From: Frigidibacter sp. SD6-1
Lineage (GTDB): Bacteria; Pseudomonadota; Alphaproteobacteria; Rhodobacterales; Rhodobacteraceae
Direction of reading: 5' to 3'
Assembly: GCF_030143255.1 (NCBI RefSeq)
Contig: NZ_JARJNR010000002.1
Span: forward strand, 310,001-374,000
DNA: 64,000 nucleotides
Position 1 is the stretch's first letter; every line of letters begins with the position of its first letter. Shown here piece by piece: positions 33,695 to 42,435 of this stretch. Position numbers and translations under genes: made by a program. The notes beneath the pieces are model-generated. The model was not told the DNA's origin and made no database searches. It saw only the letters and a program-made list of their open reading frames with translations.

Positions 33695-34443
33695 TGCCTG
33701 CCTTCGCGGCCAATCTGACCCTCCTCTTCACCGAACTGCCGCTGATGGAGCGGTTCGCGGCGGCGAAGGCTGCGGGCTTCGAGGCGGTGGAGGTTCTCTT
33801 CCCCTATGACGAAAGCGCGCAGGAGATGCGCGACCAGCTGGTGGTGAACGGGCTGACGTTCGTGCTGATGAACACGCCGCCGCCGAACTGGACCGGCGGG
33901 GACAGGGGTTTTGCCGCCGTGCCGGGTGCGGAGGCGCGGTTCCGCAAGGATTTCGACCGCTGCCTGCGTTTCGCCGAAGTTCTGAAACCGCAGCAGATAC
34001 ATGTGATGGCGGGCGTGACCGACGATCCTGCGGCGCGGGCGACCTTCGTCGCGAACCTGAAATGGGCCTGCGCCCATGCGCCGCAACGCCGCCTGACGAT
34101 CGAGCCGATCAACCGGATCGACATGCCCGGCTACTGGCTCGCCGATTTCGATCTCGCCGCCGAAATCCTTGACGAGGTCGCAGCGCCCAATCTCGCGCTG
34201 CAGTTCGATGCCTACCATGCCCACCGGATCACCGGCGACGTGACAGGCACCTGGGCGCGCCACCGGCACCGCGCCGCCCATGTGCAGATCGCGGGCTTTC
34301 CCGGCCGCCATGAACCCTCGGGCGGAGAGATCGACTATCCCGCCTTCTTCGCCAGGCTTGACACGGATGGCTACCGGGGCTGGGTCTCGGCCGAATACAA
34401 TCCCAAGGGCGAAACGGCAGCGGGCCTTGGCTGGCTGGGCTGA
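33694..34443 (+). CDS. hyi: Hydroxypyruvate isomerase (TIM-barrel sugar isomerase)
   Basis: A protein of 249 residues, an xylose-isomerase-like TIM barrel. Seen are FAANLTLLFTELPLMERFAA at the start, AAGFEAVEVLFPYD, MNTPPPNWTGGDRGFAAVPG, IEPINRIDMPGYWL with the metal-binding Glu, LQFDAYHAHRITGD and GWVSAEYNPKGET with a second metal Glu. It would interconvert hydroxypyruvate and tartronate semialdehyde, which fits the glyoxylate chemistry of glcDEF about 10 kb away. An alternative name in this family is 2-oxo-tetronate isomerase (OtnI). Confidence 0.86.
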   Translation: MPAFAANLTLLFTELPLMERFAAAKAAGFEAVEVLFPYDESAQEMRDQLVVNGLTFVLMNTPPPNWTGGDRGFAAVPGAEARFRKDFDRCLRFAEVLKPQQIHVMAGVTDDPAARATFVANLKWACAHAPQRRLTIEPINRIDMPGYWLADFDLAAEILDEVAAPNLALQFDAYHAHRITGDVTGTWARHRHRAAHVQIAGFPGRHEPSGGEIDYPAFFARLDTDGYRGWVSAEYNPKGETAAGLGWLG

Positions 34444-34493
34444 CGCCCTCGCGCCAGACAGGAGCAAGAGGCACCGCCGCCGTCAGGGCGCCT

Positions 34494-34514
34494 CCCTCCC
34501 CCTTGTGGGGAGGG
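34494..34514. terminator. Stem-loop between convergent hyi and CDF genes
   Basis: CCCTCCCC and GGGGAGGG pair around CCTTGT-like text in the 86-bp gap, next to further G runs. Such CCCTCCCC..GGGGAGGG elements are common between alphaproteobacterial genes. Probable bidirectional terminator. Confidence 0.45.
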
Positions 34515-34529
34515 ATGGGGAGGGGGGCC

Positions 34530-35507
34530 TCAGCAGGCCCGCCCCGCGCAGCCCGCGCCTGCCCGCTCGACCTCGAAGGTCGTGTGCGACAGGCCGAACC
34601 GGTCGGCGAGCCGCGCCTTGAGGCGCCGCGTGACATCGGCGGCCTCGGCCCCGTCGGCGAGCACAAGATGCGCCTCAAGCGAATTGCGCCGCTCGTCGAT
34701 CTGCCACAGATGCAGGTGATGCACGTCCACGATGCCGTCCTCGGCCAGGATCGCCGCGCGCAGGTCGCCATCGGCGACATCCTCGGGAGCGGCCAGCATC
34801 AGGATGCGGATCACCGGCCCGACCTCCCTGAAACAGTGCCAGAGAATCCACACCGAAATCAGAAGCGTGATCAAGGGATCGGCCAGCCGCCAGTCGAACC
34901 ACATGACCAGAAGCCCGCTGACGATCACCGCAAGCGAGGTGCCCGCGTCAGAGAGATTGTGCAGGAAGGCTGCGCGGATATTCACGCTTTCCCGCGCCAG
35001 CCGGAAGGTCAGAAGCGCAGTGACGGAATTCACGATGAGAGCGACCCCGGCGAGGATCACGACCACGCTGCCCTCCACCGGCGGCGGGTCGACCATGCGT
35101 TCGACCGCCGCATAGCCAAGCCAGAGACAGATGACGATCAGCGTGGTGTAGTTTACCAGCGCCGCGACCACCTCGGCGCGGGCATAGCCGAAGGACATGC
35201 CCGGATGGGCGGGCCTGCGCGCGATCCGCCGCGCGGCGAAGGCGATGATGAGCGCGAGCGCGTCCGAGAGATTGTGCATCGCATCGGCGATCAGCGCGAC
35301 CGACCCGGCGATGATGCCACCCACGATCTGCGCGACGGTCAGAACGAGATTGGTCGCGACCGCCGCCGCCACCTGCCAGTCGCCTTTGCCCTCGATCCCG
35401 TGGCTGTGCGTGTGGCTGTGACCGTGGTGGTCAGGCCCACCCGCGCGGCCATGATCCGCATGATCATGATGATGGGCGCCGCCCGCCCCGTGCCTGTGTT
35501 CCGCCAT
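34530..35507 (-). CDS. Cation diffusion facilitator (zinc-type exporter)
   Basis: A protein of 325 residues with six membrane helices. The His-rich cytoplasmic N-terminus has many His residues in about 30 positions (HHHDHADH, HHGHSHTHSHG). The metal-binding site of helix II is SVALIADAMHNLSDALAL (D..H..D pattern) and that of helix V is RAAFLHNLSDAGTSLAV (H..D). HNLSD in both helices points to Zn, possibly also Cd or Co. The ATG at 35507 is chosen because the MerR-type promoter just upstream would place the GTG at 35531 at or before the transcript start. Antiporter with protons in the cytoplasmic membrane. Confidence 0.93.
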   Translation of the reverse strand: MAEHRHGAGGAHHHDHADHGRAGGPDHHGHSHTHSHGIEGKGDWQVAAAVATNLVLTVAQIVGGIIAGSVALIADAMHNLSDALALIIAFAARRIARRPAHPGMSFGYARAEVVAALVNYTTLIVICLWLGYAAVERMVDPPPVEGSVVVILAGVALIVNSVTALLTFRLARESVNIRAAFLHNLSDAGTSLAVIVSGLLVMWFDWRLADPLITLLISVWILWHCFREVGPVIRILMLAAPEDVADGDLRAAILAEDGIVDVHHLHLWQIDERRNSLEAHLVLADGAEAADVTRRLKARLADRFGLSHTTFEVERAGAGCAGRAC

Positions 35508-35539
35508 CTCTTCCGCTCTCTTGCGACTCACCTGTCACG

Positions 35540-35570
35540 ACCCTAATTCCTCTAGCGGCTAGAGGTTCAA
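35540..35570 (-). promoter_or_regulatory. MerR-type promoter with 17-bp perfect palindrome
   Basis: On the minus strand TTGAAC (-35, 35570-35565), a 19-bp spacer and TAGGGT (-10, 35545-35540) drive the CDF gene. The spacer contains CCTCTAGC G GCTAGAGG, a perfect 17-bp palindrome at 35549-35565. An over-long 19-bp spacer with a central palindrome is the hallmark of MerR-activated metal promoters. The adjacent MerR gene is the obvious activator. Confidence 0.85.
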
Positions 35571-35581
35571 GGACATTCCCC

Positions 35582-35992
35582 ATGCTCTCGATCGGAGACC
35601 TGTCGCGGCGCACCGGCGTCAAGGTACCGACCATCCGCTATTACGAACAGATGGGCCTTCTGCCGCCCGAAGGGCGGACCGAGGGCAACCAGCGCCGCTA
35701 TGGCCATGCCGGGCTGGAGCGGCTGGCCTTCATCCGCCATGCGCGCGACCTCGGCCTGCCGATTGAAGCTATCCGCGAACTCACTGCGCTTGATGGCAGC
35801 GATTGCGCGAAGGCGCATCCGATCGCCAAACGTCACCTGTCGGATATCCGCCGCCGGATCGAGGCCTTGCGCGGGCTGGAGGCTGAGCTTGCCCGGATCG
35901 CCGCCGCCTGCGATGGATCGGAGGGTGCCTGCCGGACGCTCGCCGCGTTCGGTGACCACGACCGATGCGAGAGCAGCCACGGCCGGTCGTGA
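35582..35992 (+). CDS. MerR-family metal-responsive regulator
   Basis: A protein of 136 residues. The winged helix is LSIGDLSRRTGVKVPTIRYY, followed by EQMGLLPPEGRTEGNQRRYG, then a long dimer helix. Cys residues are placed as in zinc/cadmium MerR sensors: SDCAKAHP at the start of the dimer helix and AACDGSEGACRTL near the end, with a further DRCESSH tail. The gene is divergent from the CDF exporter and the shared promoter has the MerR layout. It should activate exporter transcription when metal binds. AAGGA lies 8 nt before the ATG. Confidence 0.92.
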   Translation: MLSIGDLSRRTGVKVPTIRYYEQMGLLPPEGRTEGNQRRYGHAGLERLAFIRHARDLGLPIEAIRELTALDGSDCAKAHPIAKRHLSDIRRRIEALRGLEAELARIAAACDGSEGACRTLAAFGDHDRCESSHGRS

Positions 35993-36017
35993 GGGCAGCC
36001 GCACGATCAGCGGCCCG

Positions 36018-38849
36018 TCAATGCGCCTCGGCCCAGTTCAAACCCCGGCCCGCATCTACCGTCAGCGGCACGTCGAGATGCACGGCCGGATGGGCCGCGC
36101 CCTCCATCACCGCGCGCGCGGCGCTGATGAGCGCATCGACCGCGCCTTCCTCGACCTCGAAGAGGAGTTCGTCATGGACCTGCAAGAGCATCTTCGCGGG
36201 CAGGTCCGCGATGGCCTTCGGCATGCGGATCATCGCCCGGCGGATCACGTCGGCCGCCGCGCCCTGAATGGGCGCGTTGATCGCCGCGCGGCGGGCGAAA
36301 CCTGCGGTGGGCCCTCTGGAATTGATCTCCGGCGTATGGATCTTGCGGCCGAACAGGGTCTGGACATAGCCCTTTTCCTTCGCGAAGGCGGTCGTCGCGT
36401 CCATATATTCCTTGATGCCAGGGAAACGCTCGAAATAGGTGTCGATGAAGGCCTGCGCCTCTGCCCGCGGGATGCGCAGGTTGCGCGCCAGGCCGAAGCC
36501 GGAGATGCCGTAGATCACGCCGAAGTTGATCGCTTTCGCCCGGCGGCGGACCATCGGGTCCATCCCCTCGACCGGCACGCCGAACATCTGGCTCGCGGTC
36601 ATCGCATGGATGTCGATCCCCTGCCGGAACGCCTCTTTCAGGGCCGGGATGCCCGCGACATGGGCGAGGATCCTCAGTTCGATCTGACTGTAGTCGAGCG
36701 AGACGAGCCGCATGCCCGGTCCCGCGACGAAAGCCTCGCGGATGCGGCGCCCCTCGTCTGTCCGCACGGGAATGTTCTGCAGGTTCGGGTCGGTCGAGGC
36801 GAGGCGCCCTGTGTTCGCCCCCGCGATCGAATAGGAGGTATGGACGCGGCCCGTTTCGGGATTGATCGCCTGTTGCAGCGCGTCGGTGTAGGTGGATTTC
36901 AGCTTGGATATCTGCCGCCAGTCCAGCACCGCCGCCGCCAGCCGCGCCGCCGTGGGGTTCACGTCTTCAAGGGTGGTTATGTCTTCCAGCACATCCGCCC
37001 CGGTCGCATAGGCGCCGGTCTTGCCTTTCTGGCCGCCCTCGACCCCCATCGTATCAAAGAGAATTTCGCCGAGTTGCTTCGGCGAACCCACATTGAAGGG
37101 CTGACCGGCGATCTCCTGTATCTCGGCCTCGAGCCCCGCCATCTTCTGGGCGAAGGTATTCGACATGCGGCTGAGGACCTGGCCATCGACACGGATCCCG
37201 ACCATTTCCATGTCGGCCAGAACCGGCACCAGCGGGCGTTCCAGCGTCTCGTAGACGGTCGTCACCTGCGCGCGATGGAGGTTCGGCTTGAACGCGCGCC
37301 AGAGGCGGAGCGTGACGTCTGCATCCTCGGCCGCATATTTCACCGCTTCGTCAATGGGGACCTGATCGAAGGTGCGTGCGGACTTGCCTGAGCCCAGAAG
37401 CGATTTTATTTCAATGGGCTGGTGCGACAGGTAGCGTTCCGACAGCCCGTCCATGCCGTGATTGTGCAGGCCCGCATGCATCGCATAGGACATCAGCATC
37501 GTATCGTCGATGGGCGCCATGCGGATGCCGAGGCGGGCGAGGATCTTCCAGTCGTACTTGATGTTCTGGCCGATCTTCAGGACCGCATCATCTTCCAGCA
37601 CCGGCTTCAGCGCCGCAAGCACCTCGTCGCGCGCCATCTGACCTTCGGCAAGCGTGGCGGAGCCGAAGAGGTCGCCCGCGCCCTGCCGGTGGCCGACGGG
37701 GATGTAGCAGGCCTGCCCGGGGATGACAGAAAGCGAGATGCCCACAAGCTCGGCGCGCATCTCGTCAAGGCTTGTCGTTTCCGTGTCGATGGCCAGATAG
37801 CCACGTTCGCGGGCGAGTGCGATCCAAGCGTCAAGCGCGGCCCTGTCGCGGACGCATTCATAGGCGGCGTGATCGAAGGGAAACGCCTCTTCGTGCGCCT
37901 GCGGCTTCTCATCGGCGCCGGCCGCTGGCGCGGCGGGTGCCTCCGGCAGGGCGGGCACATCGATCTTCAGCGCCTCGGCCACGCGCTTGGTCAATGTGCG
38001 GAATTCCATCTTGGTCAGGAACTCCATCACCGCGCCCGCCTCGGGCGCCTTGACCTCCAGCTCCTCCAGCGCTTCGGCGACCGGCGCCGCGGCATCGAGC
38101 GTCACGAGCCGTTTCGAGATGCGGATCAGGTCGGCATTCACCTCCAGCGCCTCGCGGCGCTTGGGCTGCTTGATCTCGCCTGCCCGGGCGAGAAGCGTTT
38201 CCAGATCGCCATATTCGTTGATGAGAAGGGCCGCCGTCTTCAGCCCGATCCCCGGCGCGCCGGGGACATTGTCGACCGAATCCCCGGCAAGCGCCTGCAC
38301 GTCGATGACCTTCTCGGGCGGCACGCCGAATTTCTCGATCACCTCGTCGCGGTCGATGCGGCGGTTCTTCATCGCGTCGAACATCACGACGCCGCCACCC
38401 ACAAGCTGCATCAGGTCCTTGTCGGAGGAGATGATGGTCACATCGCCCCCCGCCTCGACCGCGCGGCGGGACAGCGTGGCGATGATATCGTCGGCCTCGT
38501 ATCCCTCCATCTCCAGACAGGCGACGCCGAAGGCGCGGGTCGCCTCGCGCGTCAAGGGAAACTGCGGGCGCAGATCCTCGGGCAGCTCGGGCCGGTTGGC
38601 CTTGTACTTGTCATAGATCTCATCCCGGAAGGTCTTCGAGGAATAGTCGAAGATCACGGCCACATGCGTCGGCCCGTCCTTGCCCTTGTTGGCAAGGATC
38701 TGGCCCCAGAGCATGTTGCAGAACCCCGCGACCGCGCCGATGGGAAGGCCGTCGGACTTGCGCGTCAAGGGCGGCAGCGCGTGATAGGCGCGGAAGATGA
38801 AGGCCGACCCGTCGATCAGATGCAGATGGCTGCCCTTGCCGAATGACAT
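36018..38849 (-). CDS. polA: DNA polymerase I
   Basis: A protein of 943 residues, full length. The 5'-3' nuclease domain is at the N-terminus (LIDGSAFIFRAYHALPPL, DDIIATLSRRA, GDSVDNVPGAPGIGLKTA). The 3'-5' exonuclease domain appears active, with the DxE of YLAIDTETTSLDEM and NIKYDWKILARLG. The polymerase domain has RLVSLDYSQIELRILAHVAG (motif A), RRRAKAINFGVIYGISGFGLA (motif B region) and LLQVHDELLFEVEE (motif C). It fills gaps, removes RNA primers and serves repair. The start is MSFGKGSHLHLIDGSAF; the extended frame upstream has no homology. It converges on MerR with 25 bp between stops. Confidence 0.97.
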   Translation of the reverse strand: MSFGKGSHLHLIDGSAFIFRAYHALPPLTRKSDGLPIGAVAGFCNMLWGQILANKGKDGPTHVAVIFDYSSKTFRDEIYDKYKANRPELPEDLRPQFPLTREATRAFGVACLEMEGYEADDIIATLSRRAVEAGGDVTIISSDKDLMQLVGGGVVMFDAMKNRRIDRDEVIEKFGVPPEKVIDVQALAGDSVDNVPGAPGIGLKTAALLINEYGDLETLLARAGEIKQPKRREALEVNADLIRISKRLVTLDAAAPVAEALEELEVKAPEAGAVMEFLTKMEFRTLTKRVAEALKIDVPALPEAPAAPAAGADEKPQAHEEAFPFDHAAYECVRDRAALDAWIALARERGYLAIDTETTSLDEMRAELVGISLSVIPGQACYIPVGHRQGAGDLFGSATLAEGQMARDEVLAALKPVLEDDAVLKIGQNIKYDWKILARLGIRMAPIDDTMLMSYAMHAGLHNHGMDGLSERYLSHQPIEIKSLLGSGKSARTFDQVPIDEAVKYAAEDADVTLRLWRAFKPNLHRAQVTTVYETLERPLVPVLADMEMVGIRVDGQVLSRMSNTFAQKMAGLEAEIQEIAGQPFNVGSPKQLGEILFDTMGVEGGQKGKTGAYATGADVLEDITTLEDVNPTAARLAAAVLDWRQISKLKSTYTDALQQAINPETGRVHTSYSIAGANTGRLASTDPNLQNIPVRTDEGRRIREAFVAGPGMRLVSLDYSQIELRILAHVAGIPALKEAFRQGIDIHAMTASQMFGVPVEGMDPMVRRRAKAINFGVIYGISGFGLARNLRIPRAEAQAFIDTYFERFPGIKEYMDATTAFAKEKGYVQTLFGRKIHTPEINSRGPTAGFARRAAINAPIQGAAADVIRRAMIRMPKAIADLPAKMLLQVHDELLFEVEEGAVDALISAARAVMEGAAHPAVHLDVPLTVDAGRGLNWAEAH

Positions 38850-38944
38850 TCCGTCCCCCGTTTCGCCTGACCTTCCGGTCTTCGCATGAAGAGGGGCGCT
38901 TGGCCAGACGCTGCGGTCGGGCGCCGCGGACTCGTCGGCTGCCG

Positions 38945-39655
38945 TCAGCCCTGCTCCTGTCCGAACCGCCACTGCGACAGGTTCACCGACCAGGTGGCGG
39001 GGGTCCAGATGCCGAAGCGGATACCGGCGGCGCGCAACTGTCGCCCGACCCAGACATTGCAGGTGTTGAAGAGGTGAAAGCGCGTGCGGCCAGCGAAGAA
39101 GGCGTCGCCTTCATAGAAACCCGGCGCTTGAACCAGAACCGGACTTCCCGTTGCCCGGTCGCGCGCGAACTCCGCCTCGATCCCGGCGATCAGGGCCTGA
39201 TATTGCGCCTCTGTCAGCGCGAGCCGACGGTAGGTCGGCAGGCCCGCAAGATCGACATCCCGCCAGACCTCGACCCGCAGGACCGAGGCGTCACCAATGA
39301 CCGCGCGCCAGACCGCACCGGGCGCGATGTCAGCCATCGTTCCGGTGGTCGTGTAGAAGGCGCGCGCGCCCCAGCCGACGATCAGCCAGCGGGCATCCGG
39401 ATGCCCCACCGGCACGCCGCCCTGCTCGGCGAACTGGAACCGGCGGCGAAGGTCGGGATCAAGCGGGAAGACGAAATCATTGTGGATCGCCCCGGCGAGG
39501 AGACCGACTTCGCGCGCCGGATGCCCTGCGCCGCCGCGCGGGCCGCCGACCGGTCCCGCGATCAGGCCGCCCAGAACTGTCGCCGCAAGAAAGACGACGG
39601 TCGCGGCGACCAGCCAGCGCAGTGCCCGCAGAAGCCAACTTGCCGGTCGGATCAC
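38945..39655 (-). CDS. DUF2459 / TIGR02117-type membrane protein
   Basis: A protein of 236 residues with one N-terminal membrane helix (WLVAATVVFLAATVLGGLI) and a periplasmic domain. Conserved parts are HNDFVFPLD, WLIVGWGARAFYTTTGTMADI and FHLFNTCNVWVGRQLRAAG. The His, Cys (NTCN) and nearby residues resemble a distant NlpC/P60-like arrangement, as in DUF4105. The function is not known. It lies 1 bp from the SRPBCC gene, probably in the same operon. Confidence 0.82.
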   Translation of the reverse strand: MIRPASWLLRALRWLVAATVVFLAATVLGGLIAGPVGGPRGGAGHPAREVGLLAGAIHNDFVFPLDPDLRRRFQFAEQGGVPVGHPDARWLIVGWGARAFYTTTGTMADIAPGAVWRAVIGDASVLRVEVWRDVDLAGLPTYRRLALTEAQYQALIAGIEAEFARDRATGSPVLVQAPGFYEGDAFFAGRTRFHLFNTCNVWVGRQLRAAGIRFGIWTPATWSVNLSQWRFGQEQG

Positions 39656-39656
39656 C

Positions 39657-40070
39657 CTACCCTCGCTCGGCGGCCGCCTTCAGATTGTCGAGATGAAAGG
39701 ACCAACCGCGCTCGTGCGCCGCAATCAGCGCGGCGCGCCCGTGTTCCGGTGCGCCTTCCCAGCCGCTGTGAGTCAGGCCCAGGCGGCTCGTCTCGCCCGC
39801 TGCGGTCAGGTCGAAACAGACCTCGGTCACGAAGGTCCAGTCCTCATCCGCCCAGTCCAGCACCAGGCGCCGCGCCGGGTCGGCCAGGATCACCCTGCCG
39901 CGGGTCGCATGCGCCGCGCCGGTCGCGTCACGCCATGGTTCGCGGAACAGGCCGCCGGGCCGGGCCTCGATCACCACGTCCGGGCCCCACCACAGGCTTG
40001 GCTCCACCAGAACCGCCCACAAGCGCGAAACCGGTACCGCGACCGATCGTTCGAGCGAGAGCCCGTTCAC
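39657..40070 (-). CDS. SRPBCC / AHSA1-domain protein
   Basis: A protein of 137 residues beginning at GTG, which overlaps the stop of the zinc-finger gene. The AHSA1 (Aha1-like START) fold is seen as [60 protein letters not shown] and a C-terminal amphipathic helix. Members bind hydrophobic ligands; none is known for this subgroup. The GTG is preferred to an upstream ATG that would overlap the previous gene by 60 bp. Confidence 0.72.
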   Translation of the reverse strand: MNGLSLERSVAVPVSRLWAVLVEPSLWWGPDVVIEARPGGLFREPWRDATGAAHATRGRVILADPARRLVLDWADEDWTFVTEVCFDLTAAGETSRLGLTHSGWEGAPEHGRAALIAAHERGWSFHLDNLKAAAERG

Positions 40071-40252
40071 TCCCTGAGTTTCTCGATGAAATTCTCGTGG
40101 ACGTATTTCTTGTCGCAATAGCCGCATTCGACGACGCCGGTGTCATGCGGCACGGCCAGCCAGACGCGTGGATGGCCGAGCGCGCCTTCGCCGCCGTCGC
40201 AGGGGATTTTCCAGACGTTGATCACTTCGGTCTCGGGCGCGGGGATCGGCAT
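40067..40252 (-). CDS. zf-CHCC zinc-finger protein (NDUFS6-like)
   Basis: A small protein of 61 residues. [17 protein letters not shown] and [11 protein letters not shown] give the C-x8-H...C-x2-C zinc site of the zf-CHCC family, the bacterial relatives of the complex I subunit NDUFS6. Alphaproteobacterial copies have been linked with respiratory complex I as an accessory subunit. The start is MPIPAPETE; the frame could begin 11 codons earlier. It is followed, with overlap, by the SRPBCC gene. Confidence 0.9.
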   Translation of the reverse strand: MPIPAPETEVINVWKIPCDGGEGALGHPRVWLAVPHDTGVVECGYCDKKYVHENFIEKLRE

Positions 40253-40312
40253 GGTCGGGCTCTTCACAACAAGGGTTCGGCCCATTCTAGCGATGGGCGG
40301 TCGGGTGACAAG

Positions 40313-40690
40313 TCAGCGGGCGAGCATCGGGCCGAGCGGGCGCCCGGCAAGGAGATGCATATGATAGTGCGGCACTTCCTGATGGCCGTGGTGACCGGCG
40401 TTCGACAGCACGCGGTAACCCTGCCCGCCCTCGCCCGGGCTGATCCCCAGCTTGCGGCAGATCCCGGCCACGGCGCGGTGGAAATCGGCGATCTCCTCGG
40501 CGCTCGCATCGGCGGCGAAATGGTCGAAGCACACATAGGGGCCTTTCGGGATCACCAGAACATGCACCGGCGCGCTGGGGTTGATATCCTCGAACGCCAG
40601 CGTGTGCTCGGTCTCGATCACCGTCCGGTTCGGTATCTCGCCGCGCAGGATGCGGGCGAAGATGTTGGTCGGGTCGTAGCTGTAGGCCAT
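40313..40690 (-). CDS. HIT-family (histidine triad) nucleotide-binding protein
   Basis: A protein of 125 residues, HINT-type. NIFARILRGEIPNRTVIETE is the N-terminal block, FEDINPSAPVHVLVIPKG the core strand, and VPHYHMHLLAGRPLG the His-triad H.H.H motif with the nucleophilic middle His. It hydrolyses nucleoside phosphoramidates. The ATG at 40690 lies 8 bp after the stop of the glycosyltransferase gene, so they may be co-transcribed. Confidence 0.94.
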   Translation of the reverse strand: MAYSYDPTNIFARILRGEIPNRTVIETEHTLAFEDINPSAPVHVLVIPKGPYVCFDHFAADASAEEIADFHRAVAGICRKLGISPGEGGQGYRVLSNAGHHGHQEVPHYHMHLLAGRPLGPMLAR

Positions 40691-40698
40691 GGTTGCTC

Positions 40699-42276
40699 TC
40701 AATCGGCAAAGAGATGGTCGGTCGCGGCAATCGCGCGCGCGGTCTCGGCGGGAATAGCAAGGAAACGCGCCAAAGACACGGCATTTTCCTCCGCACTCGC
40801 GCGCTCGCGCAGATGGAAGGTCTTGGGCAGGTCCGCATCGCGGATCCGGTCGCTTTCGAACCGCACATCGAAGCGCACGGTGGGCAGAAGCGCCTCCATC
40901 GTCTCGGGCCGGGTCGCGGGACCCGCAAGGCCAACGCGCTGCGCATGACCCTTCAGATAGTCATCGGAAAAGTCGCACTGGATTTCCAGAAGCCGCACAG
41001 TCGCGCGGTCGCCGTAGAAATCGCGGATCAGGTCGAAATCGGCGGTGTCGAGGCAGATCGCCATCCTGTCGGTGCCGAAGTGATCGAACAGCATCCGCAG
41101 AAGCGAGCGGCGATGGCGGCTGCGCTTGGCAAGCGTCGTCTCGATCCCGCCAAGATCGGGCAGCGCGGTCGCCTCTTCGGTGAAGAGATAGTCGAGCGCG
41201 GGAATGTCGCTGTGCGCGCGGATCGCGGCGGCAAGGCGCTTGGCCACGTGCCATTTCTTGCAGGCGACGAGCAGAAGCGTGCGGTTCTGCCCGATCCCCC
41301 CCTCGGCCTCCCAGAAGCGCGGAGCAAACCGCCGCCCTTCGCGGCCACGGCTGGTCAGAAACCCGTGAACCTTCTTGCCCTCGCCGGTGATGCCGAAACT
41401 GACACCGGTCTGCCCGTAAAGGTCGCCAAGCCGCGCCTTCAGATCCTGAGCTTCGGGGCTGATCTTGCGGGCGAAGAAGAAATCCTGCGCCAGAAGCATG
41501 TCGTGCTGGTCGTTGTAGAAGGCCGCGGGCATGCCATAATCGGTGAAGATCAGGAAGGTCGGCGTGCGGGTCCGGATCTCGCCCTCCGGGACCAGATGGC
41601 GCACGAGCGTCTGGAAGAAGGTCTCGTCCGGGATCCATGTCGTGCGGAAGAAGCGCATCACATCCGGCCGCGTCCGGCAAAACTCCAGCAGCGCCTCGAT
41701 CGTGCGGCGCCTCAGACACCACCATTGGCTGCCGATCATGATCCTGAGGTCCGCCGGTATGGCACGCGCGAGGCCGAGGCGCTTCTGCCATTCGAAGCTC
41801 TGGTAGAAGAGCCATTTCTGCGTGCGTTCGTTGAAGACGTGGCGGTAGGTCAGCCGTTCTGCCCGCATGCCGGTCTTGATCCAGTCGCTGTCGAAGAAAT
41901 CGAAGCTTTCGATATAGTCGACGTCCTCCCGGTCCAGCCGGTCGTGGATGAATTCCGCCGTCTTGATCGGCATGCAGTCGCCCGACAGCATGAAGAAATG
42001 CGTGGCGTCGGGAAAGGCCGTCTCGGCCGCGCGCACCGCATGTAGCGAGGCGGCGACAAGGCTCCATTCGCCCCAGCCGCACCTGATGCGCCGCGCGGCA
42101 AAGACCACCGAGGGATTGTCGGCAAGCGCCGCCCGGATCGCCTGATAGGCCTCCGTCGGCGCGCGCCGGTCGAAATGGATCGCGACATAATCGCCCGCCG
42201 CCGTCAGCCGCCGGGCCTGGGCGATGACCCCTTGCGGGTCCTTGTGACAGAGAAGTGTGTAAGCGATCTTCGCCAT
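40699..42276 (-). CDS. GT14-type glycosyltransferase (beta-1,6-GlcNAc transferase-like) with C-terminal extension
   Basis: A protein of 525 residues. Residues 1-300 form a core-2/I-branching (Branch, GT14) domain: IAYTLLCHKDPQGVIAQAR, VAIHFDRRAPTEAY, AARRIRCGWGEWSLVAASLH, DATHFFMLSGDCMPIKTAEF, GSQWWCLRRRTIEALLEF and TWIPDETFFQTL. This type adds GlcNAc in beta-1,6 linkage, or xylose in plants; the bacterial acceptor is unknown. The C-terminal 220 residues (EGGIGQNRTLLLVACKKWH, DHFGTDRMAICLDTADFDL) are a separate domain, which I recall being classed as DUF5927/DUF5928. It is divergent from a sulfotransferase gene. Confidence 0.85.
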   Translation of the reverse strand: MAKIAYTLLCHKDPQGVIAQARRLTAAGDYVAIHFDRRAPTEAYQAIRAALADNPSVVFAARRIRCGWGEWSLVAASLHAVRAAETAFPDATHFFMLSGDCMPIKTAEFIHDRLDREDVDYIESFDFFDSDWIKTGMRAERLTYRHVFNERTQKWLFYQSFEWQKRLGLARAIPADLRIMIGSQWWCLRRRTIEALLEFCRTRPDVMRFFRTTWIPDETFFQTLVRHLVPEGEIRTRTPTFLIFTDYGMPAAFYNDQHDMLLAQDFFFARKISPEAQDLKARLGDLYGQTGVSFGITGEGKKVHGFLTSRGREGRRFAPRFWEAEGGIGQNRTLLLVACKKWHVAKRLAAAIRAHSDIPALDYLFTEEATALPDLGGIETTLAKRSRHRRSLLRMLFDHFGTDRMAICLDTADFDLIRDFYGDRATVRLLEIQCDFSDDYLKGHAQRVGLAGPATRPETMEALLPTVRFDVRFESDRIRDADLPKTFHLRERASAEENAVSLARFLAIPAETARAIAATDHLFAD

Positions 42277-42435
42277 TTGCCTTGCGGTTGCCCGATTTTC
42301 GCACTCTTTCTCTGATAGATGGATTGTCCATTGAAAAGACAGTATTAGTTTGGTTCTGTCCGAAAAATTTCTTTTCAACCCCCGGATGTGAGGGGTGCAG
42401 CGAGGCGATCGGCGATGGGTTTCCCCGGAACGTGG

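Noticed and set aside
38843-40948. A 701-codon frame on the plus strand across DUF2459, SRPBCC, zf-CHCC and HIT genes
   Set aside because: It covers four recognisable minus-strand genes and has no motifs of its own.
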